Notes under the pieces: generated by a model
What the model was told of the DNA's origin: nothing
Database searches by the model: none
The model's input: the letters and a program-made list of their open reading frames with translations, nothing else
Translations under genes and position numbers: made by a program
Shown: positions 26,801-34,167 of the stretch, piece by piece
Layout of the letters: each line of letters opens with the position of its first letter
Numbering within the stretch: position 1 is the stretch's first letter
NCBI GenBank assembly: GCA_028658405.1
Contig: JAKOGY010000007.1
Coordinates: 1-52,957, forward strand
DNA: 52,957 bases
Source: Dolichospermum sp. ST_sed8
Lineage (GTDB): Bacteria > Cyanobacteriota > Cyanobacteriia > Cyanobacteriales > Nostocaceae
Reading direction: 5' to 3'

Positions 26801-29800
26801 GATAGGGTCAAAATCTGACAATAACGCTCATTTAATGCCTCCTTGGTTTTTAGGGGTGCTTCTTCTAACACTAAATGAACATTTGTTCCCCCCATTCCAA
26901 ATGAACTTACCCCTGCACGACGAGGACGCTCTTTCGTTTTCCAGGGGGATAGTTGGGTATTAACGAAAAAGGGACTATTTTCAAAATCAATGTGGGGATT
27001 TGGCTTTTTAAAGTGCAGACTAGCAGGAATTTGTTGATATTTCAGGGCTAATACGGTTTTAATCAGTCCAGCAATGCCGGCTGCATTAGCTAGATGTCCT
27101 ATATTTGTTTTCACAGATCCAATGGCACAATAACCATTTCCTGGGCTGGTTTCTCGAAATGCTTGGGTTAATCCAGCAATTTCAATGGGATCTCCTAAAT
27201 TAGTTCCCGTACCGTGGGTTTCTATATAATCAATGGTGCTGGCATCAACTCCTGCTTTTGCTAATGCTTGGGATACAACTGATGCTTGAGCTTCCAGATT
27301 GGGTGCAGCATAACTTACTTTCTGCCAACCATCATTATTAACGGATGAACCTTTAATTACTGCATAGATATGATCATGATCAGCGATCGCATCAGCCAAT
27401 CTTTTTAAAACAACAATTCCCGCACCATTCCCAAATACTGCACCTTCCGCATCAGCATCAAAGGCTTTACAATGACCGTCTGGGGAAAATATGCCATTGT
27501 TTTGGGCTATATATCCTGTTTTTTGAGGAACTCGAATTGATACTCCTCCCGCTAAAGCCAGTTCACATTCTCCCCTGAGTAAGCTATTAATTGCTTGATG
27601 AACTGCCACCAGAGAGGTAGAGCAAGCCGTTTGAATATTAATACTCGGACCTGTAAGATTAAGTTTATAAGAAACCCTTGTCGGTAAAAAGTCTTTTTCC
27701 TGTCCCATCGTTAGCTGCACATCAGCCATAGTTTCCAGAAAGGAACGATTATAGGCATTAATGTGGGGATAGACATTATTAATAAAATAAGTATTCATCC
27801 CTGCACCCCCATAGACTGCAACGCATCCTGGATAACTCTGGGGATTATAACCAGCATCTTCTAAAGCTTCCCAAGCACATTCTAAAAAGATTCGCTGTTG
27901 CGGATCGAGAATTTCGGCTTCTTTTGGGCTATAGCCGAAGAAATCAGCGTCAAAATACTCAATATCATCTAAAATCCCCCCAGCTTTCACATAATTAGGG
28001 TGATTGAGCCAATCAGGATTATTCGGGTTCAATTCTGGATTATCAAAAAAGTCAATAGATTCGATGCCATGACAAAGATTATCCCAAAATATTTGCATAT
28101 TTTTCGCCCCTGGAAAACGCCCCGCCATACCGATAATAGCAATTGATTCTGTGGGAATTGGTGCTAGTTTTTGTTGATATTTATTAGGGGATTTTTCAGT
28201 TTTATCTTGTTCTAAATATTCCGTTAAACTGCTAATAGTTGGATATTGAAATAGTTTGACAACGGGAATATCAAGATTTAGTCTTTGTTTAAGTTGCCGA
28301 TTCAATTGAATTAGGAGTAAAGAATTGCCTCCTAATTCAAAAAAGTTATCTTGAGTCCCAACTATTTCTAACTGTAATAAATCTTGCCAAATTTCTGCAA
28401 TCTTTTTTTCTAGTTCCTTAGTCGCCAAAACTAATGTTGTCTTTAATTCTGGTCGTTTCTTTTCTGGTTTAGGTAAGGCTTGGCGATTTATTTTTCCATT
28501 GGCATTTAAGGGCATTTTTTCCAACGTCACCCAAGTTGTCGGTATCATATATTCGGGTAAACGAGATTTTAAATACTCTCTTAGTTTGGGTTCTAATTGT
28601 CTAGCAATCTTGCTATGTAAAGGATTATTTGTATATTCTTGATAGGATAGATTCTGGATTTTTCCATGCTGTTGTAAATTGGTCTTACCTCCAATATTCT
28701 TGGGTTTAAAAGTAAGATGATAACAAGCTTTCAATTCAGACCAATGAATGATGATTTTTCCATCAACTTCTATCCCCAAATTCCACCAGTCTTCAGGTTC
28801 AATTCCCTTAACTTCTATTGATTCTATTTTTTTCCTTAATTCTTGGACATTTTCGATACTTTTATCTGTGATTAAATCTAACAAATAAATTTCTTTTATT
28901 AACCGAGGATTGGGAATATTTTTGATTTCTATAACTTCGTTTTTGTTGTCTAAAATTAGCTTTTTAACTGATTGAAAATCTAAACTATTTTGTTGCCAGT
29001 CTAAGCAATAAGTTGGATTAAGAATCACATTATTTTGATTAACGTGCAAAAATACATCATAACGAAACTTACTTAATTCATTATGATAACGACCTCGTTT
29101 TAACTGTATTTCGACACAACTAATCTTAGGTAAACATTCCTGTAAAGCTAAGAAGAAATCAGGAGAAATAACTAAATCTTCCTCATTTCTGATTCTAGTT
29201 TGAATTCGTTGACGTAGCTGTTCTATTGATAAATTATCATCAGCTTGATGTAATTGTACCGAAGTATGGAAAACCTCTAATAAATCTCGATTACGGATAT
29301 CCCCAACAAAAACAAAACCCGAATCCGAAATAACATTTACTGCTTTCTCCAAAACCTCAAATAAATAATCTCCGCTAGGAAAATGTTGGGTAACGGAATT
29401 AATTACTACTCCATCAAAAGAATGATTTTCAATTCCACTGAAATTACTCGCTTCTCTTTGAGACAATTTAACCTGATTTTGATCACATTTTATAGCATTA
29501 AGATGACGATCAATATAATCTAAAGCTTCCTGAGAAATATCCGTTCCTAAATATAAATCACAAACAGGTCCGATCCTAAACAGTAACATACCTGTACCGC
29601 AACCTAATTCTAAAACACGCTGAGGATTTTGACTTAAGATGCGATCGCTTGTTTGTTTCACCCAATCTTGCATTTCCGCTTCAGGAATCGCTTTTCCGTC
29701 ATAACTATTATTCCAACCGATTAAATTTAAAGTAGGATCACCAACGTCATTCGACTGACTATAAATAGCATTATCAACTTCTTGCCATTGTGCAACTTGT

Positions 29801-31251
29801 TCTTTTTGTACTTCTTCATCTATGTCATTCTTAGGAACAACATAAGCGACCAAACGTTTATCTCCTAAATCTTCAGTTAAGGCAATAATCGCTACTTGAT
29901 TTACTTGGGGATGTTGACTTAAAACAGCTTCAATTTCCCCTAATTCCAGACGAAAACCTCGAATTTTAACTTGATTATCCACCCGATCTATAAATTCAAT
30001 ATTGCCATCAGGTAAATACTTCGCCAAATCTCCCGTTTTATAGATAAACTCTTGAGTCTTATTTTGACTCCCTACAAAAGGATTTACAATAAACTTTTCT
30101 CTCGTTAATTCAGGACGATGCAAATACCCCTTAGTAATTCCCAAACCACCGATACAAATTTCGCCAATACTCCCCATCGAAACTGGCTTGAAATCAGAAT
30201 CTAAAATATATATTTGACTATTACTTATAGCACGACCAATGGGAACTTTAGCATAAGAATCTTCAGATTGACATTGATAAACTGTACTCCATACAGTTGC
30301 TTCAGTAGGACCATATTCATTATAAAGAGATGTATTACTAAGATTATTATAATGAAGAGTAACTAAATCTAGAGGACAAACTTCCCCCGCAACAATAACA
30401 ACCTGTAAACTAGCCAGTTTATGGGAATCATCTTGAGTTAATAACAATTTCCACAAAGAAGGCAAACATAACAAATGAGAGATATTATGCTGACTAATTA
30501 AATCAATTATATCTAATGGATTTGTTTGAAAATTAGACAATGGTAACAATAATTTCCCACCAACACACAATGTCCAAAAAATCCCAGCAACTGAACTATC
30601 AAAACCAAATGAAGATAACAATAAATAACTATTTAACGATTCTTGATAATAATTAATTCTAGCTTGAGTAGAATGGATTAGATTACCATGAGTTACCATA
30701 ACTCCTTTAGGTTTACCTGTAGAACCTGATGTGTATATAATATAAGCCAGGGTTTCCGAGGTGGTAATATTAACTATATTTTCAGTTTTTTGACATTCAA
30801 TATTTTTCCAGTCTGTATCTAAACAAATTATTTCCCCATCATATTCCAAAAAATTATCAACTAGCTTTTTTTGAGTTAACAAAATCTTGATTCTTGAATC
30901 CCCTATCATATATGATAAACGTTCCAAGGGATAGCTTGGATCTAATGGCACATAAGCACCACTCGCTTTAAGAATACCTAATATTCCCACTATCATTTCC
31001 AAAGACCGTTCCACGCAAATTCCCACCAAAAATTCAGCTTTTGTTGTTTGATATATCGAATAAACCTTCCTTTGTTCTGATCGTAAATAATCTGCTAATT
31101 GATTAGCTTTTTGATCAAGTTCTTGATAAGTTAATTGGTCTTGTCCAAAAACTACTGCTATTGCTTCTGGTGTTTTTGCGACCTGTTTTTCAAATAACTG
31201 ATGAATGCTACTAATGTGTGACACAGTATGATTACCTTTTATACTCAACAA
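20890..31251 (-). CDS. Hybrid NRPS-PKS, A-nMT-PCP-KS-AT-DH-ER-KR-ACP-TE
   Basis: One 3453-residue protein forms a complete two-module line. Domains: adenylation (about 14-480, end at 900-925; YTSGSTGKPKG at 173-183), N-methyltransferase inserted before A10 (about 500-740; VLELGCGTG 546-554), PCP (Ser977), KS (Cys1210, His1346, His1386), AT (Ser1662; HAFH 1762-1765, malonyl type), DH (His1967, Asp2143), KR structural part, ER (AAGGVGQAAVQ near 2625), KR (GGLGGLG 2818-2824, Tyr2957, LDD 2900-2902), ACP (Ser3119) and TE (Ser3262, Asp3289, His3432). There is no condensation domain, so the A module loads the chain. All catalytic residues checked are present. Expected product: an N-methyl gamma-amino acid, possibly a lactam. 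The A-pocket reads D-S-A-C-I-A-E-V-W-K; substrate unassigned. The start is a TTG with GAGG 10 bases upstream; a GTG at 31224 is the alternative. Confidence 0.95.
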   Translation of the reverse strand: MLSIKGNHTVSHISSIHQLFEKQVAKTPEAIAVVFGQDQLTYQELDQKANQLADYLRSEQRKVYSIYQTTKAEFLVGICVERSLEMIVGILGILKASGAYVPLDPSYPLERLSYMIGDSRIKILLTQKKLVDNFLEYDGEIICLDTDWKNIECQKTENIVNITTSETLAYIIYTSGSTGKPKGVMVTHGNLIHSTQARINYYQESLNSYLLLSSFGFDSSVAGIFWTLCVGGKLLLPLSNFQTNPLDIIDLISQHNISHLLCLPSLWKLLLTQDDSHKLASLQVVIVAGEVCPLDLVTLHYNNLSNTSLYNEYGPTEATVWSTVYQCQSEDSYAKVPIGRAISNSQIYILDSDFKPVSMGSIGEICIGGLGITKGYLHRPELTREKFIVNPFVGSQNKTQEFIYKTGDLAKYLPDGNIEFIDRVDNQVKIRGFRLELGEIEAVLSQHPQVNQVAIIALTEDLGDKRLVAYVVPKNDIDEEVQKEQVAQWQEVDNAIYSQSNDVGDPTLNLIGWNNSYDGKAIPEAEMQDWVKQTSDRILSQNPQRVLELGCGTGMLLFRIGPVCDLYLGTDISQEALDYIDRHLNAIKCDQNQVKLSQREASNFSGIENHSFDGVVINSVTQHFPSGDYLFEVLEKAVNVISDSGFVFVGDIRNRDLLEVFHTSVQLHQADDNLSIEQLRQRIQTRIRNEEDLVISPDFFLALQECLPKISCVEIQLKRGRYHNELSKFRYDVFLHVNQNNVILNPTYCLDWQQNSLDFQSVKKLILDNKNEVIEIKNIPNPRLIKEIYLLDLITDKSIENVQELRKKIESIEVKGIEPEDWWNLGIEVDGKIIIHWSELKACYHLTFKPKNIGGKTNLQQHGKIQNLSYQEYTNNPLHSKIARQLEPKLREYLKSRLPEYMIPTTWVTLEKMPLNANGKINRQALPKPEKKRPELKTTLVLATKELEKKIAEIWQDLLQLEIVGTQDNFFELGGNSLLLIQLNRQLKQRLNLDIPVVKLFQYPTISSLTEYLEQDKTEKSPNKYQQKLAPIPTESIAIIGMAGRFPGAKNMQIFWDNLCHGIESIDFFDNPELNPNNPDWLNHPNYVKAGGILDDIEYFDADFFGYSPKEAEILDPQQRIFLECAWEALEDAGYNPQSYPGCVAVYGGAGMNTYFINNVYPHINAYNRSFLETMADVQLTMGQEKDFLPTRVSYKLNLTGPSINIQTACSTSLVAVHQAINSLLRGECELALAGGVSIRVPQKTGYIAQNNGIFSPDGHCKAFDADAEGAVFGNGAGIVVLKRLADAIADHDHIYAVIKGSSVNNDGWQKVSYAAPNLEAQASVVSQALAKAGVDASTIDYIETHGTGTNLGDPIEIAGLTQAFRETSPGNGYCAIGSVKTNIGHLANAAGIAGLIKTVLALKYQQIPASLHFKKPNPHIDFENSPFFVNTQLSPWKTKERPRRAGVSSFGMGGTNVHLVLEEAPLKTKEALNERYCQILTLSAKTPSALRELTQRYLGYLDADRETLLADICFTANTGRKHFDHRLTVLAESKGHLREQLADFEQISTNVVKSQDQSSKIAFLFTGQGSQYLGMGYQLYKTQPTFRQTLDHCDEILRSYLKKPLIEVLYPHSGQNFQESTGDELIHETAYTQPALFALEYALFELWKSWGIEPDFVIGHSVGEYVAACVAGVFSLEDGLKLIAERGRLMQTLPQDGKMVALLAAEEEIRPIVAPYSESVSLAAINTSESVVISGKSEIIKLICDDLEGKGIKIKPLTVSHAFHSPLMKPILADFKRIAQEISFSVPKIPLVSNVTGQIASTEVTTADYWCRHIYQPVRFAEGMESLQEQNIDIWLEIGPKPVLLGMGRQCLPDHEGLWLPSLKSPQDDWQQLLSSLSQLYLQGIAVNWLGFDQDYPRRREHLPTYPFERQRHWLEPKKIEGYTSSITTDSHPLLGQQLQLAGTEEIRFSGEISQHLSNLTYLADHRIFDQAIVPLTAYLEMALAAGKKAFPGKNLILEEVFIEQPLVLSAEKEELNSLQLVLKPKGTNIYGFEIFSLVSTTEKTQKITWIRHVCGQILLSKKVDSQPWKFELATWQQQCSEQISGETFYQGRRSQHIDFGASFQGVEQLWKGEGAILGRIRVPEMVWQDWEKYQLHPAILDASLHILGEILPKGTYLPVILDQLRVDHPPSRHLWSYVRLVEGKTPESETLKVEVNLFDDEGNLVAGVSGLSMRQAHQTQFNRRSNLENHLYEVVWQPTDKISRTQGSKTGYWLILADTQGMGENLARHLFEQGHRCTLVIADAHYQKLASKQNFIAEYYQINPAKPEQFQQLLKDHPFPLQGVVHLWGIEPMSDCSLVALERSQLLGSGSSLHLVQALSEARIAPRLCLITQGSRAIGSAPLQVQQSPLWGLGQAISLEYPELRCLRLDLDPSAAETISSVEIILDELLFADDYEDQIAYRQGIRYVPRLKQFNPQTKINPQLATTPVRLKIDNYGILENLALAPLIRRQPQANEVEIAVRAAGLNFRDVLNALGMLQDYYEQEVGITNPSEIPFGFECAGEIVAVGKNVVNFQIGDRVMALATGSLASFVTVSASQVAPKPENFSFAEAATIPAAFLTAYYALHELAKIQRGDRVLIHSAAGGVGQAAVQLAQRAGLEIFGTASPSKWDFLKAMGVNHLMNSRTWDFAEEIKQLTDGQGVDIVLNSFNKEFIPKSFEVLAQNGRFIELGKIDIWDDQKVQELRPDASYFAFDLGEEYQKKPDLLPSLFTQLLSGLADGSLKPLPMKVFPLENVIDAFRFMAGAKHIGKVVLTMPESPSSTSNLVQGEGSYLITGGLGGLGIKAAQWLIEQGAKHLVLASRQGISSPNLREEVQQLAQKGAEVLVVKADVSQQEDVAHLLTACHQPLRGIIHAAGVLDDGTLQQQSWQRFEKVMASKVAGSWNLHHLTKDLPLDFFVCFSSAASITGLLGQGNYIAANTFIDTLAHYRESLGLSTLAINWGAWSEVGMAAKLSQDQQMRLAAQGIDFIDYSDGFQVLGTLMTQDVTQVAVLPMTNWAKWLNTLQQVPPFYEYLMPDVSIEPESKISFQLELEKIPKSARRGVLTSHVRSVVGKTLGLKKPEQIKLGQRLFDLGLDSLMAIELRSYLQTNLGCNLPSTLLFNYPTLETLVDYLASEILGLKELTSTLSNTNGNYYPTLVTIQSQGTKPPFFCLPGILGNVFELEPLARYLGNEQPFYGLRSLGLDEDIETYTNMADIAAHHIQAMQQIQPHGPYFIGGHSFGGKVAFEIATQLQNQGEEVSLLAIMDIQVPVAEQEKDAIHWHDSKYIISLAKMFERSFAQTLDLPSNLDSFSVDEQINLLFLAFKKIDLVFGETELKRLFRVYKANLQAMIQYVPKTGYNNQIILLRASEVHPEDDFLPDAAMTAKDPTWGWNQLSGQPLDCQIVNGNHFTMMTEPNVQLLAQKLSKYFL

Positions 31252-31256
31252 AACAT

Positions 31257-31264
31257 AATTTCCT
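31257..31264 (-). promoter_or_regulatory. Ribosome binding site of the NRPS-PKS gene, with an out-of-frame ATG
   Basis: Reading the minus strand, GAGGAAATTATG places an ATG (31256-31254) at ideal distance, but that ATG runs into TGA after three codons. The synthase frame instead opens at TTG (31251), 10 bases after GAGG. Either a weak TTG start is used or one base was gained or lost here. Confidence 0.5.
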
Positions 31265-31485
31265 CAAACCAATGAACACATTAGAGAAAGAATTCTAATT
31301 ACTTTACTCCAAAACGATGGCAGGACACAACAAGAAATTTCTAAATTTTTAGGTTGTTCCCCTAAAAGTTACTGTCGTGTAAGTAAGCTTAACGGGTGAC
31401 AAGGCGGTTGAAGATGAGATGTGGCAATAATTTGAGAAAATAAGGGGGTAAAAAAATAGGGATAAGGAAGCCCCCAAAGCAAAAA

Positions 31486-31602
31486 ATGTTACCACAATCA
31501 TATCAAACAATTTTCCGCAAGCATTTGAGTGAACAGCAGTATTTGACACTAAAAATCTTGTTGCTATTAATACAGGCTTATAGTTACTTATACTTGCTAT
31601 AA
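31486..31602 (+). pseudogene. IS transposase N-terminal remnant (IS4-like)
   Basis: A 38-codon frame starting MLPQSYQTIFRKHLSEQQYL, then a hydrophobic ILLLLIQAY segment, resembles the opening of IS4-family transposases from cyanobacteria (recognised from memory). It stops at TAA after 38 codons and no continuation follows. The upstream stretch from about 31345 probably belongs to the left end of the same element. The rest of the 31252-31718 spacer shows nothing. Confidence 0.5.
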
Positions 31603-31718
31603 TTATGATTTAGTATGCCTTATAAATTAGTAGTAAGTAATACTACATCAATATACTTAGTAGTTAGTCACAATTACTTCTGGTATTTTCCCTCTTTTAT
31701 GAGTTTGAGAATTTATAA

Positions 31719-32297
31719 CTACCAAATTTTCCCCATATTCAAAACAAACCCAGGTAAAACAGGATCACAATTAACAGTGTCAGGATTTTCTAAACATTCC
31801 TCTATTTGTCCAGGACGATAAATATAAACTCGGCGATTTTTGCGGTCAATTAATAAACCTAATTGTATTTCTGGTTCTTGCATATATTCTTGCATTTTCT
31901 CTTTTAAAGGCTGCAAATTATCAGAAGATGATCTTAATTCAATCACAAAATCAGGACAAATAGGAGCAAACTTTTCTTGTTGTGCTGATGTAAGTTTATT
32001 CCACCTTGATAATTTTATCCAAGAAGCATCAGGAGAACGTTTTGCACCTGTAGAAAGTGTAAATCCTGTGCTTGATGAAAATGCTATTCCTGTTCCATCT
32101 TCATCTGTCCAATTCATTAATTGTTGGATGATTCTACCTTCTCTATTTCCTGTTTCTGAACCTGCGGGTGACATAATTGATATATCTCCAAATTGATTTC
32201 TCTCAATGCGTAAATCACGATTTAGTTGACAAAATTCAAAAAACTGATCATCTGTCATTGATGATGGCATTTGTAACATTAAGGGAGATGAAAGCAT
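31719..32297 (-). CDS. Uma2 family endonuclease, third tandem copy
   Basis: A 192-residue PD-(D/E)XK-fold protein of the Uma2/DUF820 family, hugely expanded in cyanobacteria. RSPDASWIK and CPDFVIELRS carry the acidic active-site residues and LGLLIDRKNRRVYIYRPGQ follows. Biological role is unknown; a nuclease activity is assumed from the fold. It is about nine-tenths identical to the copy just upstream (32323-32901), with differences concentrated in residues 54-75. Confidence 0.88.
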   Translation of the reverse strand: MLSSPLMLQMPSSMTDDQFFEFCQLNRDLRIERNQFGDISIMSPAGSETGNREGRIIQQLMNWTDEDGTGIAFSSSTGFTLSTGAKRSPDASWIKLSRWNKLTSAQQEKFAPICPDFVIELRSSSDNLQPLKEKMQEYMQEPEIQLGLLIDRKNRRVYIYRPGQIEECLENPDTVNCDPVLPGFVLNMGKIW

Positions 32298-32322
32298 AAT
32301 GATTTCCTTCCATTTATTTGGT

Positions 32323-32901
32323 TTACCAAATTTTACTCATATTCAAAACAAACCCAGGTAAAACAGGATCACAATTAACAGTATCAGGATTTTCCAAACA
32401 TTCCTCTATTTGTCCAGGACGATAAATATAAACTCGGCGATTTTTGCGGTCAATTAATAAACCTAATTTTATTTCTGGTTCTTGCATATATTCCTGCATT
32501 TTCTCTTTTAAAGGCTGCAAATTATCAGAAAATGACCTTAATTCAATCACAAAATCAGGACAAATAGGAGCAAACTTTTTTTGTTGTGCTGATATAAGTT
32601 TATTCCATCTTGCTAACTTTATCCAGGAAGCATCAGGAGAGCGTATTGCACCTGTGGAAAGTGTAAATCCCGCACTGGAGGAAAAGCCAATTCCTGTACC
32701 ATTTTCATCTGACCAAACTGCTAACTGTCCAATAATATGAAATTCTCGATTTCCTGTTTCTGAACCCGCAGGTGACATAATTGATATATCTCCAAATTGA
32801 TTTCTCTCAATGCGTAAATCACGGTTTTCTTGACAGAAATCAAAAAACTGATCATCTGTCATTGATGATGGCATTTGTAATATTAAGGGAGATGAAAGCA
32901 T
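32323..32901 (-). CDS. Uma2 family endonuclease, second tandem copy
   Basis: 192 residues with the same motifs as its neighbours: RSPDASWIK, PDFVIELRS and IDRKNRRVYIYRP. It lies 25 bp from each flanking copy, and the short spacers are themselves similar (GTTTACCAAATTTT before each downstream copy), so the duplicated unit includes the intergenic sequence. The central variable segment reads FHIIGQLAVWSDENGTG in this copy. Confidence 0.88.
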   Translation of the reverse strand: MLSSPLILQMPSSMTDDQFFDFCQENRDLRIERNQFGDISIMSPAGSETGNREFHIIGQLAVWSDENGTGIGFSSSAGFTLSTGAIRSPDASWIKLARWNKLISAQQKKFAPICPDFVIELRSFSDNLQPLKEKMQEYMQEPEIKLGLLIDRKNRRVYIYRPGQIEECLENPDTVNCDPVLPGFVLNMSKIW

Positions 32902-32926
32902 AATAATTTCCTTGGATTGATTTTGT

Positions 32927-33511
32927 TTACCAAATTTTCCCCATATTCAAAACAAACCCAGTTAAAACAGGTTCACAATTAACAGTGTCAGGATTTTCCA
33001 AACATTCTTCTGGTTGTCCAGGACGATAAACATAAACTCGACGATTTTTGCGATCAATTAATAAACCTAATTGTATGCCTGGTTCTTGCATATATTCCTG
33101 CATTTTATCTTTTAAAGGCTGCAAATTATCAGAAGCTGACCTTAACTCGATGACAAAATCAGGACAAATAGGAGCAAACTTTTTTTGTTGCTTTGGTGTG
33201 AGTTGATTCCATCTTGATAACTTTATCCAGGAAGCATCAGGAGAACGTTTCGCACCTGTAGAAAGTGTAAATCCTGTGCTAGAGTCAAAGCAAATACCTG
33301 TGTTATCTTTTTCTGACCACACATATAACTGTCCAGCTAAGTTAAAATTACGATTTCCTGTTTCTGAACCTGCGGGTGACATAATTGATATATCTCCAAA
33401 TTGATTTCTCTCAATGCGTAATTCCCGGTTTTCTTGACAGAATTCAAAAAAATGTTCATCTGTCATTAGCATTGATGAGGGAAAATGTAATATCAAAGGT
33501 GATGAAATCAT
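32927..33511 (-). CDS. Uma2 family endonuclease, first tandem copy
   Basis: The most divergent of three paralogues. I start it at the ATG at 33511 (MISSPLILHFPSS), which aligns with the other copies and has GGAGG just upstream; an ATG 15 bases earlier overlaps that ribosome site. It has a 2-residue insertion after SSM and the variable segment NFNLAGQLYVWSEKDNTG. Active-site blocks RSPDASWIK and PDFVIELRS are intact. Probably first gene of the three-gene transcript. Confidence 0.88.
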   Translation of the reverse strand: MISSPLILHFPSSMLMTDEHFFEFCQENRELRIERNQFGDISIMSPAGSETGNRNFNLAGQLYVWSEKDNTGICFDSSTGFTLSTGAKRSPDASWIKLSRWNQLTPKQQKKFAPICPDFVIELRSASDNLQPLKDKMQEYMQEPGIQLGLLIDRKNRRVYVYRPGQPEECLENPDTVNCEPVLTGFVLNMGKIW

Positions 33512-33681
33512 GGTTATTTCCTCCATCTGAAATTAGAATCAATTTTATCACAAACTATAGCTGAAGTTAGTTAATATAGAATTACCAACGATTGAGCAAT
33601 CATCAGCAGAATTAAACGCAGCCTTCGAGAAAATTCCCTATCAGAGATAAAATATAGAAATTGAATCAAGGATAAATAAAT

Positions 33682-34074
33682 ATGCGATTATTACACACCA
33701 TGCTACGGGTAGGTAACTTAGAAGAGTCTTTGAAATTTTACTGTGAAGTTCTGGAAATGAAGTTACTTCGACGGAAAGATTACCCAACGGGAGAATTTAC
33801 CCTGGCTTTTGTCGGTTATGGAGAAGAAAGTGATCACTCAGTTTTAGAACTCACCCACAACTGGGGCGTAGAAAAGTATGATTTAGGTAATGCCTATGGT
33901 CATATCGCTTTGGGTGTGGATGATATTTACGCTACCTGTGAGACTATTAAACAACTGGGTGGTAAAGTAGTTCGAGAACCGGGACCAATGAAACATGGTT
34001 CAACCGTAATAGCTTTCGTGGAAGATCCAGATGGTTATAAAGTTGAATTGATTCAATTGAAAACTCCAGAATAG
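33682..34074 (+). CDS. gloA: Lactoylglutathione lyase (glyoxalase I)
   Basis: Converts the hemithioacetal of methylglyoxal and glutathione to lactoylglutathione, detoxifying methylglyoxal. The 130 residues are standard. [20 protein letters not shown] opens the first beta-alpha-beta unit with metal-binding His5; [19 protein letters not shown] and [13 protein letters not shown] give the remaining metal sites. The start is an ATG; clpB follows 93 bp downstream. Confidence 0.96.
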   Translation: MRLLHTMLRVGNLEESLKFYCEVLEMKLLRRKDYPTGEFTLAFVGYGEESDHSVLELTHNWGVEKYDLGNAYGHIALGVDDIYATCETIKQLGGKVVREPGPMKHGSTVIAFVEDPDGYKVELIQLKTPE

Positions 34075-34167
34075 TTGAGGGTAGAGGGTAGGAAGAGAAC
34101 TTCTTTACCCATTACCCAATTCCCCCCCTAAACTTAAATTACAAGTCTAAAATCTAAAATTTTACAA

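Noticed and set aside
31349-31549. 66-residue minus-strand ORF
   Set aside because: Low-complexity hydrophobic translation without family features; it lies antisense to the transposase remnant.
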